A stretch of 64,000 bases of DNA from Nymphalis io (taxonomy: Eukaryota > Arthropoda > Insecta > Lepidoptera > Nymphalidae). Below, piece after piece: positions 47,194-58,218 of this stretch. The stretch spans positions 9,734,001 through 9,798,000 of the forward strand of contig NC_065918.1 of assembly GCF_905147045.1 (NCBI RefSeq), given 5' to 3'. Below the pieces are notes generated by a model. It made no database searches and was not told where the DNA came from. It was given only the letters and a program-made list of their open reading frames with translations. Each line of letters begins with the position of its first letter. Within the stretch, counting starts at the first letter, position 1. Position numbers and translations under genes: made by a program.

Positions 47194-49094
47194 GTTGACA
47201 TGGCTGCTTCCTCTTCGGCCTGGCGCCGTCCGACGTTGGTGATGGTGTGAGTGCCTAATACAATCTTTCCTTTTGTGAAGGGAGGGTTACACTCTCCCGA
47301 GCCCATCACGTGCCCAGAGGGTCTTCCAGCGTCCGCACATACTGCACAGTGCATCTTTCCAGTGCAGGTCGAAGACTTGTGGCCCTCGACACCACACCGG
47401 AAGCAAAGCCCACCTTGTTCCGCCTTGGATGGGCAGAGCATCTGTGTGTCCAACGCCCATGTATTTGTAACAGTGCAGAGGGCGCTGTTCCAGGACGTAC
47501 ACTTTGGCTGAGCTCCACCTTACCAGAAGACGACCGGCGTCGGACAGCTTCTTCGCCACCGTAATGGGACAGGTGACGCGGTCCATACCCATATATCCGG
47601 GTCCACGCTGCAACGCTCCACACTTGACTGCCTCAGGCGTGCAGTCCCCTGCACGTGCGACTGCCGCAACCAGCTTCTCTGGGGTGACTGAGTCGTCGAG
47701 CCCCATCACCTTCAAGTCAACTCTTTTTATGGGCCGGACAACGTTGGCCACCCCGTCAAGCACAGTACGAAGCTTCTCCACAAGCTTCTCCGCCTGCTCC
47801 GACTGTGCTTTTGGTAACTCCAACACTCTGGCCCCTGTTGCCGAGCGACGGACCTTAAGTCCGCTACAGATCCCGAGGTCCTGGAGCTTTATGCCCTGTT
47901 CGGCTCGCTCCAGGACCTGTGCGTATGTTACGCCCTTCTCCTCCACCTCCGATTGCAGCGTGACAATAACTGCAGCGATTCGAGGGGCGGCCAGCTTTGG
48001 CTTGGCCGCTTGTGTCTTTGTCACCGCCGAGATAACTGGAGCGGAGATTTCGGCTGGCGGGGAAGCTTTCTTCCCCTTCTTTCCTCTCTTGACCACGGTA
48101 GACCAAGACGTCTCTTGGGCCTCCCTTGGTTGAAACTCTGGTGCGGTTGGGATATTCGATGGGCCAGCTATCGGTGTTGCCGGTGCGACTGAGGCAGCTG
48201 GCTTGTATGGAGCGGACGGATGGACGCGCTTGGGTACTGCTGCAGCATTTTTCGGTGGGACCGGGCGGGTGGCCTGCGCATACGTAGGTGCAGTTTCCTG
48301 CTTCGCATCCCGCCTTATGTCGGCGGCTAGCGGGGGACGGTGTATCTTCGCAGGAAGGAGGCGCTCCTCAATTCCCGCCAACTTGGCGTTTATCATTACG
48401 CCGACTGACGAGACAATTGAGGCCCTGAATTCTTCCAAAGCCTTCAAATCTTGCAAGGGGCTAGTGCCCGACCCGTTCGCCGCTGCTACCGAGGTACGCA
48501 TCTCGGTGAACTCGCGGTGATGCGCCTTAAGTTCGGTTTTTAGGTCGTCAATTTCCTTGCGGAGGCGACCATTATCTGCACGGATCCTGCGGGTCTCCTC
48601 CGCTTCAGTCGCTTCAGTGTATCGACGATACACTGAAGCGAAGCCGCTGAATCTTTTAACTTCTTAATGAAGCCACTCTTCAAATTGCCCGACTTTTGGG
48701 CCACCTCCAAAATGAGCGCTACGTTGCGGCCAGCCTCCGCACGCAGCTCCTCGGCACCCAATTTTATGGGATCCTCTCTACGAACATCCGAGGAAGAGGA
48801 TTCGTCAGAGTCCAGCACGACTTCGGGGGCATTTTTACGGAAAGCCCGACTTCTTAAGGAGCGCTCGAACACCTCCTCCCTGGCTTCAGCAGCTTTCACC
48901 TTAAGCTCAGCTTTAGTCCAAGTTAGGCCTGTTCCGCGTCCCTTCGAAGTAGGCTTCCCGCGACGTGTACTATTACACTTCGCCGTAACTCGTCCCTATG
49001 CCTCTGTATCAGAGCCAGAGTCGAAACCCACGCGTGGGCGCTTCCGACCAGCAAAAGCAGTTCTCAGATGTCTCCGTGTCCATCGTCAATACAA
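47190..49094 (-). pseudogene. R1-clade ORF1 (gag-like, CCHC zinc knuckles), frameshifted
   Basis: Begins near 49094 (MDTETSEN) and has several frame changes. A basic, acidic-patch N-terminal part reads TWTKAELKVKAAEAREEVFE and DSDESSSSDVRRED down to about 48600. A coiled-coil-like stretch and a Pro/Ala-rich linker follow (48633 down). Then come a conserved RNA-binding segment (LPKAQSEQAEKLVEKLR, VDLKVMGLDDSVTPEKL) and CCHC knuckles (CYKYMGVGHT, then CFRCGVEGHKSSTC, CAVCADAGRPSGH). Frameshifts lie near 48600 and 47440. Its stop TGA at 47190-47192 overlaps the ORF2 start. The protein would bind element RNA and form the particle. The frameshifts make this copy unlikely to work alone. Confidence 0.82.
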
Positions 49095-49445
49095 AAACAA
49101 AAACAAAAAAAACTCAAAACAACAATTTTTCTATAAAAGACTTATACCTAAAACAAAAATAAAAATAGGTCTATAAAGACCTATGCCAAACAACGAAACT
49201 AATTCCTAAACAAAACAAAAGTCCATATTCAAGCCAAAATTCAATAATATGACGCGTCAGAAAATCAGAAACCAATAAACAAAGCCAAAGTAGGTAGTCG
49301 CGAAACATTCGGATAGCATAGATAAGACGCGTATGCACACAACCTCACTCGACGACGGCCGAACCGTCAATACGTGGATCTCGATCCTGATACAATAAAT
49401 AAATTTTATAATTAAAGATTTGAGGACGTAAGCGAAATTAGGAAC

Positions 49446-49501
49446 CGCTTCGATAATTGCTTTATCTAACAGGAGTGTTAGATAAAGCAATTCTCGAAGC
49501 G
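49446..49501. repeat. 56-nt near-perfect hairpin
   Basis: Arms 49446-49471 and 49476-49501 pair over 26 bp with one mismatch around a 4-nt loop (GGAG). It lies 58 bp outside the target duplication of the R1-like element, so it belongs to the flank and not the element. Confidence 0.85.
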
Positions 49502-49945
49502 TCTGTCTGTCTGCGTCTGTCGAAGCGTCGCGAAATTCTGCCAGTTACCGACCAACTATTTTGTAGTAATAGATGAAATTCAAATGAGTTACAATAGCTT
49601 ATCTTGGTAAATAACCGTGAAAGTAATATTGGATAGTGAATACTGCTACAAATTGTTGTTGTTGCTGCAAAGTCTTGTTATGAATCTACTGGTTAGTTAT
49701 AAAAAAATGTTTTTTTTTTTTTTAATTTTCTTATCCCATATTTTTCAAGACATATAGATAAGAGTTAATAAGCATAACCCAAATACAAAATTTATGCCAA
49801 ACCATTAAAGCCGTTTTAGAGATATACGATATTTCTATACAAGAATGCTTTATGAACTGAACTATCGATTTTGACAGAAAAACATCACAAGTAATAATTT
49901 AATCAGGTAATTTACTTCACTTTTGACATCCTTGAATAAAAAAAA

Positions 49946-50515
49946 CTTGGCATCCTAAATAAGGTCAAACAGTACTTCACACCGGAACAGCTACTGACTT
50001 TATATCAAGCCCAAGTCAGATCGTGCATGGAGTACTGCAGCCATTTATTGAACGGCTCTGCTAATTACCAGCTTGATGCTTTGGATTCAGTGGATCGTCG
50101 TGCTAGAAAGCTCATTGGCGATCAGACACTGGTCACAAAACTCCAGACCTTAGAACATCGTCGCAAGGTTGCCTGCTTGTCGGAATTCTACAAGATATAT
50201 CTCGGAGAGTGTACTCAAGTACTATTTAATTTGGTTCCCCCGTCATCTTTTTACCACAGAACTGCGAGACATCGAAAAAATCTGCACCCGTACGTAGTTG
50301 ACGTATTTAAGACACGTACGAAACGAATTGCTTCGTCGTTTCTGATACGCACCGCAAAGGTCTGGAATACCCTCCCGACCTCCATTTTCCCCACCACCTA
50401 CAATATGGGTACCTTCAAGTCAAGAGTGAATAGGCATCTTCTCGGCAAGCGCGCTCCAACTTAGACTGTATCTTCACTTTCCATCAGGTGTGATAACAGT
50501 CAAGCGCAAGCCTAT
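49946..50515 (+). mobile_element. non-LTR retrotransposon 3' fragment (Jockey/CR1-like)
   Basis: An open frame from about 49946 reads LGILNKVKQYFTPEQLLTLY, then SCMEYCSHLLNGSANYQLDA and SVDRRARKLIGD, ending KSRVNRHLLGKRAPT (stop 50462-50464). This is the thumb/C-terminal part following the RT core. It follows the same order as 26910-27420 (RT thumb, LDRLQRRAVRIIGD, RHLAG) but is only about 60% similar, so it is a different family of the same clade. The frame has no stop, unlike the larger copy. Confidence 0.78.
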
Positions 50516-50847
50516 AAATTTAAAAAAAAATCTCTATTATGTTTTCACTTATATGTTCAGTGAACTTGATCAATCTATCTCCATTAAAAGTAATTTGTCA
50601 CACACAATATGCAAAATTATATTACATATTACATAAACTTGTATGTACACAAATAAATGAAAAAAATATACTTAATCAGCATATATTTTAATGTTGTATT
50701 TTTTATTCTTAAAATAAAATAATTATATTCTTATTTTTTTATCAGACGTATGAAATTATTAGCAGTAATTCTGTCACCTAATTAAAAATACAAAAAAATA
50801 AAATATCAACTTAATAAGCATAAAATAATTTTTCTAGCATTCTGATA

Positions 50848-53800
50848 TTATAAATTTTTTGGGAAGTCGATACGAGAGGTCGACATTTCGGGCACCTCAG
50901 CGAAGACAGTATTGGTGATTTCTTTATTTTTTAAAAACATTCCAACATTAAGCTTGAGACATACATTCTCACATCGAAATTGAATGTATATTTTAGATTG
51001 GTTAACAATTCTTAGCGAAAAAAAATCATTTATCTTCACAACCTTTATCCGTATTTCAAAGGGTTTATATGTCTGTTGTATTTTAGCCGCTTTTTCTTTG
51101 CGCAACTTCTCTAATTCGATGTCGTAAATATTTTCATCTTTGAAATACTGGTATTGTTTATGTTCTACAAAAGTATTGCAAAACACTGGAAACAAAACCG
51201 GGGGTTCGTTCAACGTGTGCCAAATCCAGCGACTTGGCGGGCCAATTTTACTGTCGATCACGAATCCTTCCGATTGATTATATTTCAATCTGTATATTAA
51301 AGCATATTTATTATAAACTTATTTTAAATTTTAATTTTATGTACTGTTTTAAAAATATACACTAATTTTCTTTTCTTATTTCTATATAAAAAAAATCTTT
51401 CTTTGTTTTTTCAAATAAATTGTTGAGGTATTTTATATATTTTGATAACTCAAATATTTTACCTCACTTTTTTGCCACTATTATCGTATACAACTCCATT
51501 TCCAAGGTAATCAAAACATGCCATAACATTGAGAGTTTTTTTATTTTTTATGTTTCCTTCACCTGAACTGTATATGATGCATCGTTTGCGTAAATTAAAT
51601 TCTAAAAAAATATAAAATCAAAATTGAATATTCATAATAATAATAATAATGTTCACCAGACCGATTTCGCCACGGCGGCCAATCTCAAGAGAGATTAGCC
51701 AACTACGCAGGAGATATTATTGTGCACAAGTGAGTGCGCAAACACAGGTGCACTCTCTATTACCTCTCTCTCTCTCTCATAATCCGATGGGACGGCGATC
51801 TGACACGACCGGAAAGAGTTCAGGCGCAGGACCAACGGCTTTACGTGCTTTACACACACACTTCCGGTGTGCACACTTCCAACTTCCAGACTCTGGGTTG
51901 CTACTGAGAATTTTCTGATAGAAAAACCCAATAACTTATTATTGGCCCGACTTGGGAATTCAGCCCAGGATCTCTGGGTCTGCGGCCTTATATCAAGCCA
52001 CTAGACCAACGAGGCAGTCATATCATCATGATTATTATGTATTCGTTGTTCATAAATGTAATATATTATTCTCAATGTCCTTAATAATATTCGCAAATCA
52101 TAATAACTATCATTGACATTGTTGCTGTGTTCACTCCCTATTATGACAGAATTATGATGTCATAAAGAGCCCATCTATATGATTTGTACCGACTTAAGAG
52201 AGAGACCTGTTATGCTTAACAGCATTATATCACAAGTATCTGATTGTCTTAACTAGAGATGCGAGGGTTGTCTGATTGTTCTCCCAGATAACCAATATAA
52301 CAGGTAACTACTGCTTGCTTTTTTACCACTATTAGTATATGTGTTCATAGATTTGGTTTTATGCCCATGTGTCTTATGTGATTGATAATAATTGATTGAT
52401 TTCAACATACATATTGTGTATTTCTTTATAATTTATATACATATGGGATACTATTTACTTTTAGTAGAAATAAATAAAACATTTAGATCACTTTTTAAAA
52501 GTAGAGGATTCAAATAAGTTAGCTGTTTTAAAAGTAGTGTGCAACGTACTAGCAAGGTTCTAGGATGCTTCAAAGTACTGTAACTTACTTGCCGTACTAT
52601 AATAGTCTAATGCCGTCCTGCCATTTTTATAAAACCATTTTCCGCATCCGTTATCATCTACTTCCGCTAGTTTCTCACTTGAAGCATAGAATAACACTTT
52701 CTTGTTCTTATGGTTTTTAAACCAATCAAGTTTAGAATCTGAAGGTACCATATTGTAAATGTTCATCTGCTTAAAACGAAAATAACATTTTTATTAACAT
52801 TTTTTTTATTATCATGCTCTCATTTGTATGTATAATATGAATCTAATTAATTACTATTCTTAGTAACTAGGCATCAGAAAATCAGTCCTCAAATTGACAA
52901 ATATATAATGTCTAATAAATATAATATAAAAATGTGTCTTACATTATAATCAATTAACAATAATCGGCTAGGTGGTACGTGAAAACATTTTTTGAAACTA
53001 GGATCTCGAGGCCTTTAATATAATCAGCGAATAGGAAAGCAGGTAGACATATTATATTGTTTATATTTTTCAAAACCCTAAAATAAACTTCGGTTCGTAC
53101 CCAGTGGCCAAGCAAGGTTACGATGCACGACAAGGTCCTGGTTATATTTAAAAAATATACCCACCCTCCTCATAATCTTAATTGTTGGCAATTTAGTCCA
53201 ACCTTTGTCTATAAATTCTGGATTCGAAAGCTGATAACGGATGATACCCGAGTTGTTCTGTACAAAATAAATAATGCGAAACATGGTTAATAAATATAGG
53301 CATTACTTAAAAAGGTTGTGAAGCGAGTGATTAACTAGCGTTGTGCCTTCTTCTTTCGAGTGTCAAATAAATAAAGACAGAATTGTGTTTAATTACGCAA
53401 TAGGGGGCTTATCGTTAGTAAAAACTCTTCACCAAGAACTTTTATAAGTAGGACCGTATATGTTTTATTTTAAAATTGCGTACAGTTATTAAAATAATCG
53501 TTATAAAGTTATGAGTACTGACCTTTTGTGTTGAATTTATGTTTGTTTTACTTTCGTCAAATGATTTATTACTATCTATTGACAGAACATTGAAATTATG
53601 TTGAATTTGAAACAACCTAGGTATATTTTTTATAACAGGATCACGTTTATCGCGGTACGGTACAATCTTTCTTCCTTTAATCATTTCAGTGACGTGAATT
53701 GATTTTTCGCCTCCACATTCTATGAAACTATCTGACCGATTAATTGTAGTAGAAGATATTTCCTTTCCTTTCTTTAAAACATCAATAGCTGGCAACTCTA

Positions 53801-54846
53801 TTTTAGGATATTCTTTCATTTCTTCTGGTTGCAAAATCTTTTGCATTCTGTGTTTCAATTCTTTTCTTTCTTTTATCGCATTTAATATTAATTCGTTATC
53901 TTTAGATTCTTTGAATGTTTTAATTGTTTCTTCTTTTTTTTTAAGATCCATTTTATCTCTACCAGAAGTTTCTGCATGAGTAACTTGCTTACTCACTAAT
54001 TTGGGTGACTTTTTTTTCAATTTTTTAAGAGAATTATCCTGTTTTAATTCCTCAACTATTTTCGTTTCCGGTAAGGTATTAGATAAATAACTTTTGTCTA
54101 TTTTGTTTATTTCAAGAGAAGATTTTTTTAAATTGGTTAAGTATTTACAAATACAAGTAATTGTTGATTCAGATGCAGATATATCGTCTATCAATTCAGT
54201 TTTTTTCGTATTTTTGGAATCAGTATTTTTAATTAAATTAGATGAAAGACAATTATTTTCTAATACAAGAATATCAGAAAAATCGCATAAAAAGTCACTA
54301 TTCAGTTGTCTTTGTTTTTTAGGCCAATTTTTATGTTTTAATAAATTATATAGTTGCGTCTTTGAATCGGAGTCTAAAGAAATATTATGTTTGCAAATAA
54401 TTTGTCCTTGCAATATCGATAGCAAAACTTGTCGAACATTGGATAGCCAGTCGTAAAAACTTTTTTCGCCTTCCAAATACCGTTGGGTCTCGTAATTTAA
54501 AAATCTATGCGTATAATATTCACATCTCTTACATTTATTTCTTGCGGGCAATCGCTTACAATAATCACATATTCCTAACATTTCATTTTTATTTATATCT
54601 GTTATATTATCTACAAGATTCCGAATTCGCTGTACTAGTGCTCTACATTTGAAACATTTCGTTTTATATTGACCTTAAATAATAGCCTCATATTCGATTA
54701 CTATTTTTATAACATAAATTTTAACTACAATAATATGCTTTTGAACGATCACACTTACAAAGTTCAGCGACATAATCAAATCTTTTAAGGTCTCTATTCG
54801 TTGCATTGAATAAAATTACACTTTCTTTCCTTTGGTCAAAATTCAT
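50848..54846 (-). CDS. ERICH6: ERICH6/FAM194-domain protein with N-terminal Cys cluster, 696 aa
   Basis: Minus-strand exons in coding order: 54846-54759, 54673-53523, 53257-53165, 52766-52589, 51601-51463, 51289-50848. All junctions have AG/GT and matching phases; the total is 2091 nt. The C-terminal half (about residues 420-690) matches the FAM194 domain of glutamate-rich protein 6. It has DKGWTKLPTIKIMRR, CGKWFYKNGRTALDYY, CFDYLGNGVVYDNSGK, then LKYNQSEG and GPPSRWIWHTLNEPPVLFPV. The long exon 2 carries a Lys/Ser/Glu-rich linker. Near the N-terminus are two cysteine pairs: C-x5-C-x2-C at about 30-39 and C-x2-C-x8-C-x2-C (CDYC...CKRC) at about 65-80, suggesting a zinc-binding module. In vertebrates ERICH6 is testis-enriched and its biochemical role is unknown; I infer nothing further. 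Intron 4 holds a SINE. Confidence 0.85.
51648..52022 (-). repeat. tRNA-derived SINE (family A), near full length
   Basis: On the minus strand it starts 'gactgcctcgttggtctagt' (A-box-like), then 'cagacccagagatcctggg' and 'attctcagtagcaacccaga', with the end 'gccgccgtggcgaaatcggt'. It matches 3008-3325. A TCTC microsatellite occurs at 51766-51778. It lies in intron 4 of the ERICH6-like gene. Confidence 0.75.
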
Positions 54847-55306
54847 TTTTTGCTACAAAATTTTTTTATTTAATCTTATAATAGAGTTAAGTAAAGCACT
54901 AACTAAACATATTATTCTTATAAAATAAGTAGTTATAATTTTAAAAAAATGTAAGTGTACTACTTAAATATTTAAGTCAATTTACAGGCATTTGCTCTTA
55001 ACAAGATTTATAATATAGATTTATAATTAGCTTACTAACTCCCTTCACTGGGTACAATCTTTTTATTATTGTCTACATTTTGGAGGAGTACCTATTATAT
55101 ATTAGGTTGGTTAGGTTAGCGTAGCGTAGCCTAATAAATACCATCAAAATCTGTTAAGCCCAAAAATGCGTTTTTTATTTAAGGAAAATACATACAATGC
55201 TATTTACCTAATATACAAACATTGAATTTGATAAATATATTTTTTATGTTTTTATTTCAGGACAAATGCTTAGTGACAGATTAATTTAAAAAAAACGAGT
55301 GTACTA

Positions 55307-55432
55307 ATACTTAACCAATAAATCATTATTATGGACGTATATTAATAAACCGGATTTCTTCAGATTAACGACCTGTTTGAATTCTTGATCACAAGCCGGT
55401 CTGCAGTTTTGGCAACATCGCAATGTTCTGAA
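55307..55432 (-). CDS. orphan exon candidate, Cys-rich
   Basis: On the minus strand an acceptor TACTTTCAG is followed by an open frame, LRCCQNCRPACDQEFKQVV then SGLLIYVHNNDLLVKY, with a TAG stop. Four closely spaced cysteines and a non-random composition suggest a genuine or decayed exon. I see no upstream partner exons before 57300, and the ERICH6-like gene starts separately at 54846. The family is not recognised. Confidence 0.25.
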
Positions 55433-55879
55433 AGTAGATAAATAAAATATTCACATTGAGTTCACTTAAATTTGAATCAGTCATGCCATTCAACTTATTT
55501 CAACGTAACCAAAGCAAAGCATCACAAGACAACATTTTACATAAAGGAACCTACTTTTAATTAAAATGTGGTGATGGTGGATTTTGTATAAAAAAATTAA
55601 TGCAAGCTTAAAAACTACTAAGTCAGACTTTTAAGGGTTTTATTTTTATAAATGATAATCTTAGAAAAAAAACGATTGCTAAAAAATGAATATATCATAA
55701 TTATTTTTTTATGTTATATGAGATAATTGGAGTCAGATAAATAATGTCATTTGTCTAAACTCCATAATTTCGATCATCTTCTGATGCACCTTTATCTTGT
55801 GAGACCTGAATTCGACGTGCGTGTTTAAAAGCAGCACCTAACATATAAAAGTATTCTATTAGGTACATAACACCCTCAT

Positions 55880-56205
55880 CATGGTGCAGAGCGGTGGGCG
55901 CTTTCGCGGTCTACGATAGACCCCTTGGTAAATGCCATGCTCGATAGCAAGGGTGCTGGATGGAGATGGCCGCCTTCGGGAGTATTATTTCAAAGAAGGA
56001 GTCGCGAGGCGGAAATTTGAAGAGATCGCTATCGCTAACCCTTTTAGCTGAAGAAGACCGGGGAGAAGGCGTTATGCACGCTCTCTTCGTCCACCGTAAG
56101 CGTCACCGTGACCTCTCTCTTCAGAAACCTCTCTAGAATAAAGACCCGCAAGGCAAGTCAACCATCGGGGCGTCATAATAGTATGCGCAAGAAAAAAATA
56201 TAGAA
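55880..56205 (+). mobile_element. R1-like retrotransposon 3' fragment
   Basis: The plus strand shows 'gctgaagaagaccggggaga', 'cgttatgcacgctctcttc' and 'ggggcgtcataatagtatgc'. They correspond to the reverse complement of 45890-46065 in the R1-like element (CGAAGAAGACCGGGGAGAAG and ATGCGCATCTTC). It ends at an A-rich stretch near 56200. Truncated and decayed. Confidence 0.6.
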
Positions 56206-56939
56206 AGTGAAGTTAGCGAGGATTTTTATTCTGTTTGTGCAAATAATTAAAAGCAAAAGATTCCATTTGGTACTTTAATATTTTAACTCCGTTATTTGAA
56301 ATATTTTAAGTGGATAACCCAAATTCTCGCTTTACAATAATGAACACTATACTTACGGTGTGCTCTGATTATGCATTTTAATTCAATATTTGCCAGCAAT
56401 TGGGTTTTATTTGGATTTTGATTGATAAAATTACATAGAGAATAGAATCACTATTTGACAACAGATACGCATAAACTGATATAATGTGATCTCTTTGCTC
56501 ACAAATCAATTTACTTGGATTACATAATAATTAAGGCAAGTAGGTACTACACAGTTGCTATTAAGGTACACTGCATATATAATATCTAACTAGACTTACT
56601 CATACTACTATATATAATATTTATACCATATAACGCTTAAATTTAAAATGAATAGCATAAACCTATTGTACGAGTATTTCCGCTAATTACTGCATTAATG
56701 TGGTAGATCTGCCTTGATACATTTTATTCTCTTTTATGTTAACATTTATTTTATATATTTATAACAACTTAGGTTATAACTAATAAATACAGGACATATA
56801 ATTAAGGTATAATAGCATAGTTATAATTAATAAAGATTTTTTTTCAAAGAAGAAGAATGTTTTATAATTAATAAATTCGTTGTTTTAAAAAAATACTTTT
56901 TTTACATGTTGTACGCTCGCTTGTAATGTGAGTGGGGGT

Positions 56940-57065
56940 CGATGATAGGGATAATAGTAGCCTGTTTCTTTCCTTGAGGTTCAAGTTTCCCCCATACCAA
57001 ATTGCTTCAAAATCAGTTCAGAAATGTAGCCGTTATAGCGTAACATACAGACCGACAGAATTAAA
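56940..57065 (+). repeat. tail of an interspersed repeat
   Basis: 'tttcccccataccaaattgc', 'aaaatcagttcagaaatg', then 'gcgtaacatacagaccgaca'. This wording is a recurrent insect repeat tail; the head is not clear. The match is from recollection. Confidence 0.4.
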
Positions 57066-57348
57066 GAGTTTATTGTAATCAATATTATATAGATAAATAG
57101 TATTGATTACAAAAGATTATGGGAGCGTACATCTTTAATTTACCTTTTATTTTAATTTATGTAAACTGTATAATTGTATTTTTGTTAGATCGGTTTGTTG
57201 CATTTAGTTATTATTTGCAAGAACCAAGCACGTGAAGTTTAGTAAATATTTCTTAATACATTAAATGAAACCTTTTTTGCAATTTATGCAATATAAATCT
57301 TGATATTTTGTCAAGTGTCAAGTGCAGTGCAGTTCAGCGTTGCAGAAC

Positions 57349-57451
57349 TATCGATAGTTTGACTATAGAAAGTTGACCTCGAAAACTATTCAGGATATCG
57401 ATAGTACTACCGAAGTATCGTGTTATGTCAATAGTATCGGTATTATCGATA
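57349..57451. promoter_or_regulatory. cluster of three TATCGATA (DRE-type) sites
   Basis: Perfect TATCGATA palindromes at 57349-57356, 57396-57403 and 57444-57451, spaced 47-48 bp apart. In Drosophila this is the DREF binding site and a core motif of many housekeeping and mitochondrial gene promoters. It lies 0.77-0.87 kb before the LETMD1-like start codon and 2.5 kb before the ERICH6-like one. A repeat element containing the motif is the alternative. Confidence 0.55.
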
Positions 57452-58218
57452 ATATCTATAGCTCAGCTAGTGCAGTTTATTGTTTATTATAAGCTTAGTG
57501 CATGTATTTACCAAATATTTAGGATTTTAATTTTTATACCATGTACATATTTTGCGCATTAAATAGTAAAAATATGCCTAGATTTAGATACAAAATAGAT
57601 TAAAGTCCTTTGAAATGAGGGAATTACATATTTACTCTTAACTGCTACAACAATGCTTGTAAATATGCTCAATGACGACAACGTACAAATCAATTATTTA
57701 AAAAAGAAATCTGCTAATATTTGGAAATTTCATTTTTAACATAGAATAATCTTTTAAGTCTTTACTAGCATATTGTGATATAGCTATAAATATATAATTC
57801 GTGTCTAGGACTCAAAATCGTGCGGTCTAGCGTATAATCTACACTGCCCAGGTGACGAGTCTCCACTTCTATTTTTATTTTTTATTAATTCTTTTTAGTC
57901 TCTGCCATTTGTACGCAGAATATAATCTAACCTAACCTCCTATATTTAAATACTTATCTAGTGAATATAATTGTCTTAAATGTGATGTACATTCTATAAA
58001 AAGTATGCATTTGATTTGACATCTTCATTTACGCTAAATGTTATCTTTAACTTCATATCGTAACTTTTATAATAGCTGGTAACATTTTTTTAACTAAAAT
58101 TGTTTTTGGCCAAGCGGCAACACTAAATTAATGTTAAAGTCATAGTGAAGTATTTTCAAACCGTACAATTTTAATAATGTAATAAGAAAAAGAGTGGCAT
58201 CAATTTTAGCTAATTATA

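Larger units (their letters stand above)
45742..49373 (-). mobile_element. R1-clade non-LTR retrotransposon lacking its reverse transcriptase
   Basis: Flanked by an exact 14-bp target-site duplication (GTGGATCTCGATCC) at 45728-45741 and 49374-49387. The minus strand reads 5' leader, ORF1 (gag-like), ORF2, a GC-rich 3' UTR and a terminal A-tract (the T-run at about 45742-45751). The first codons of ORF1 are present, so the 5' end is probably complete. The whole RT region between endonuclease and C-terminal zinc knuckle is absent, making the element about 3.6 kb instead of the 5-6 kb usual for the clade. It is markedly richer in GC than its surroundings. Confidence 0.88.
49388..50847. other. 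intergenic DNA between the R1-like element and the ERICH6-like gene
   Basis: Holds a strong hairpin (49446-49501), a CTGT-rich patch just after it, a non-LTR fragment (49946-50515), and the 3' flank of the minus-strand ERICH6-like gene. A TTTATT (AATAAA on the minus strand) near 50701 could be its polyadenylation signal. Confidence 0.45.
54847..58218. other. divergent intergenic region between ERICH6-like and LETMD1-like genes
   Basis: Contains a minus-strand orphan exon candidate (55307-55432), an R1-like 3' UTR scrap (55880-56205), a repeat tail (56940-57065) and three DRE sites (57349-57451). The rest is AT-rich. Both neighbours start at its borders, so promoters for both are expected here. 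Confidence 0.55.

Noticed and set aside
47251..48520. Long plus-strand open frames of up to 209 codons
   Set aside because: They are antisense shadows of the GC-rich R1-like ORF1. The minus strand shows zinc knuckles and gag-like blocks; the plus strand shows none.
51640..51660. CRISPR-like or tandem array
   Set aside because: Only short TAA and TC microsatellites are present. No regularly spaced repeats with spacers occur in the window.
53078..53165. Extension of ERICH6-like exon 3 as VGIFFKYNQDLVVH
   Set aside because: This is read-through past the donor GTGGGT. Splicing to 52766 keeps frame and restores the family motif (KIMRRMNIYNMVP).
55880..56205. A host gene on the plus strand in a GC-rich patch
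   Set aside because: The sequence matches the 3' untranslated end of the R1-like family and has no sustained open frame.
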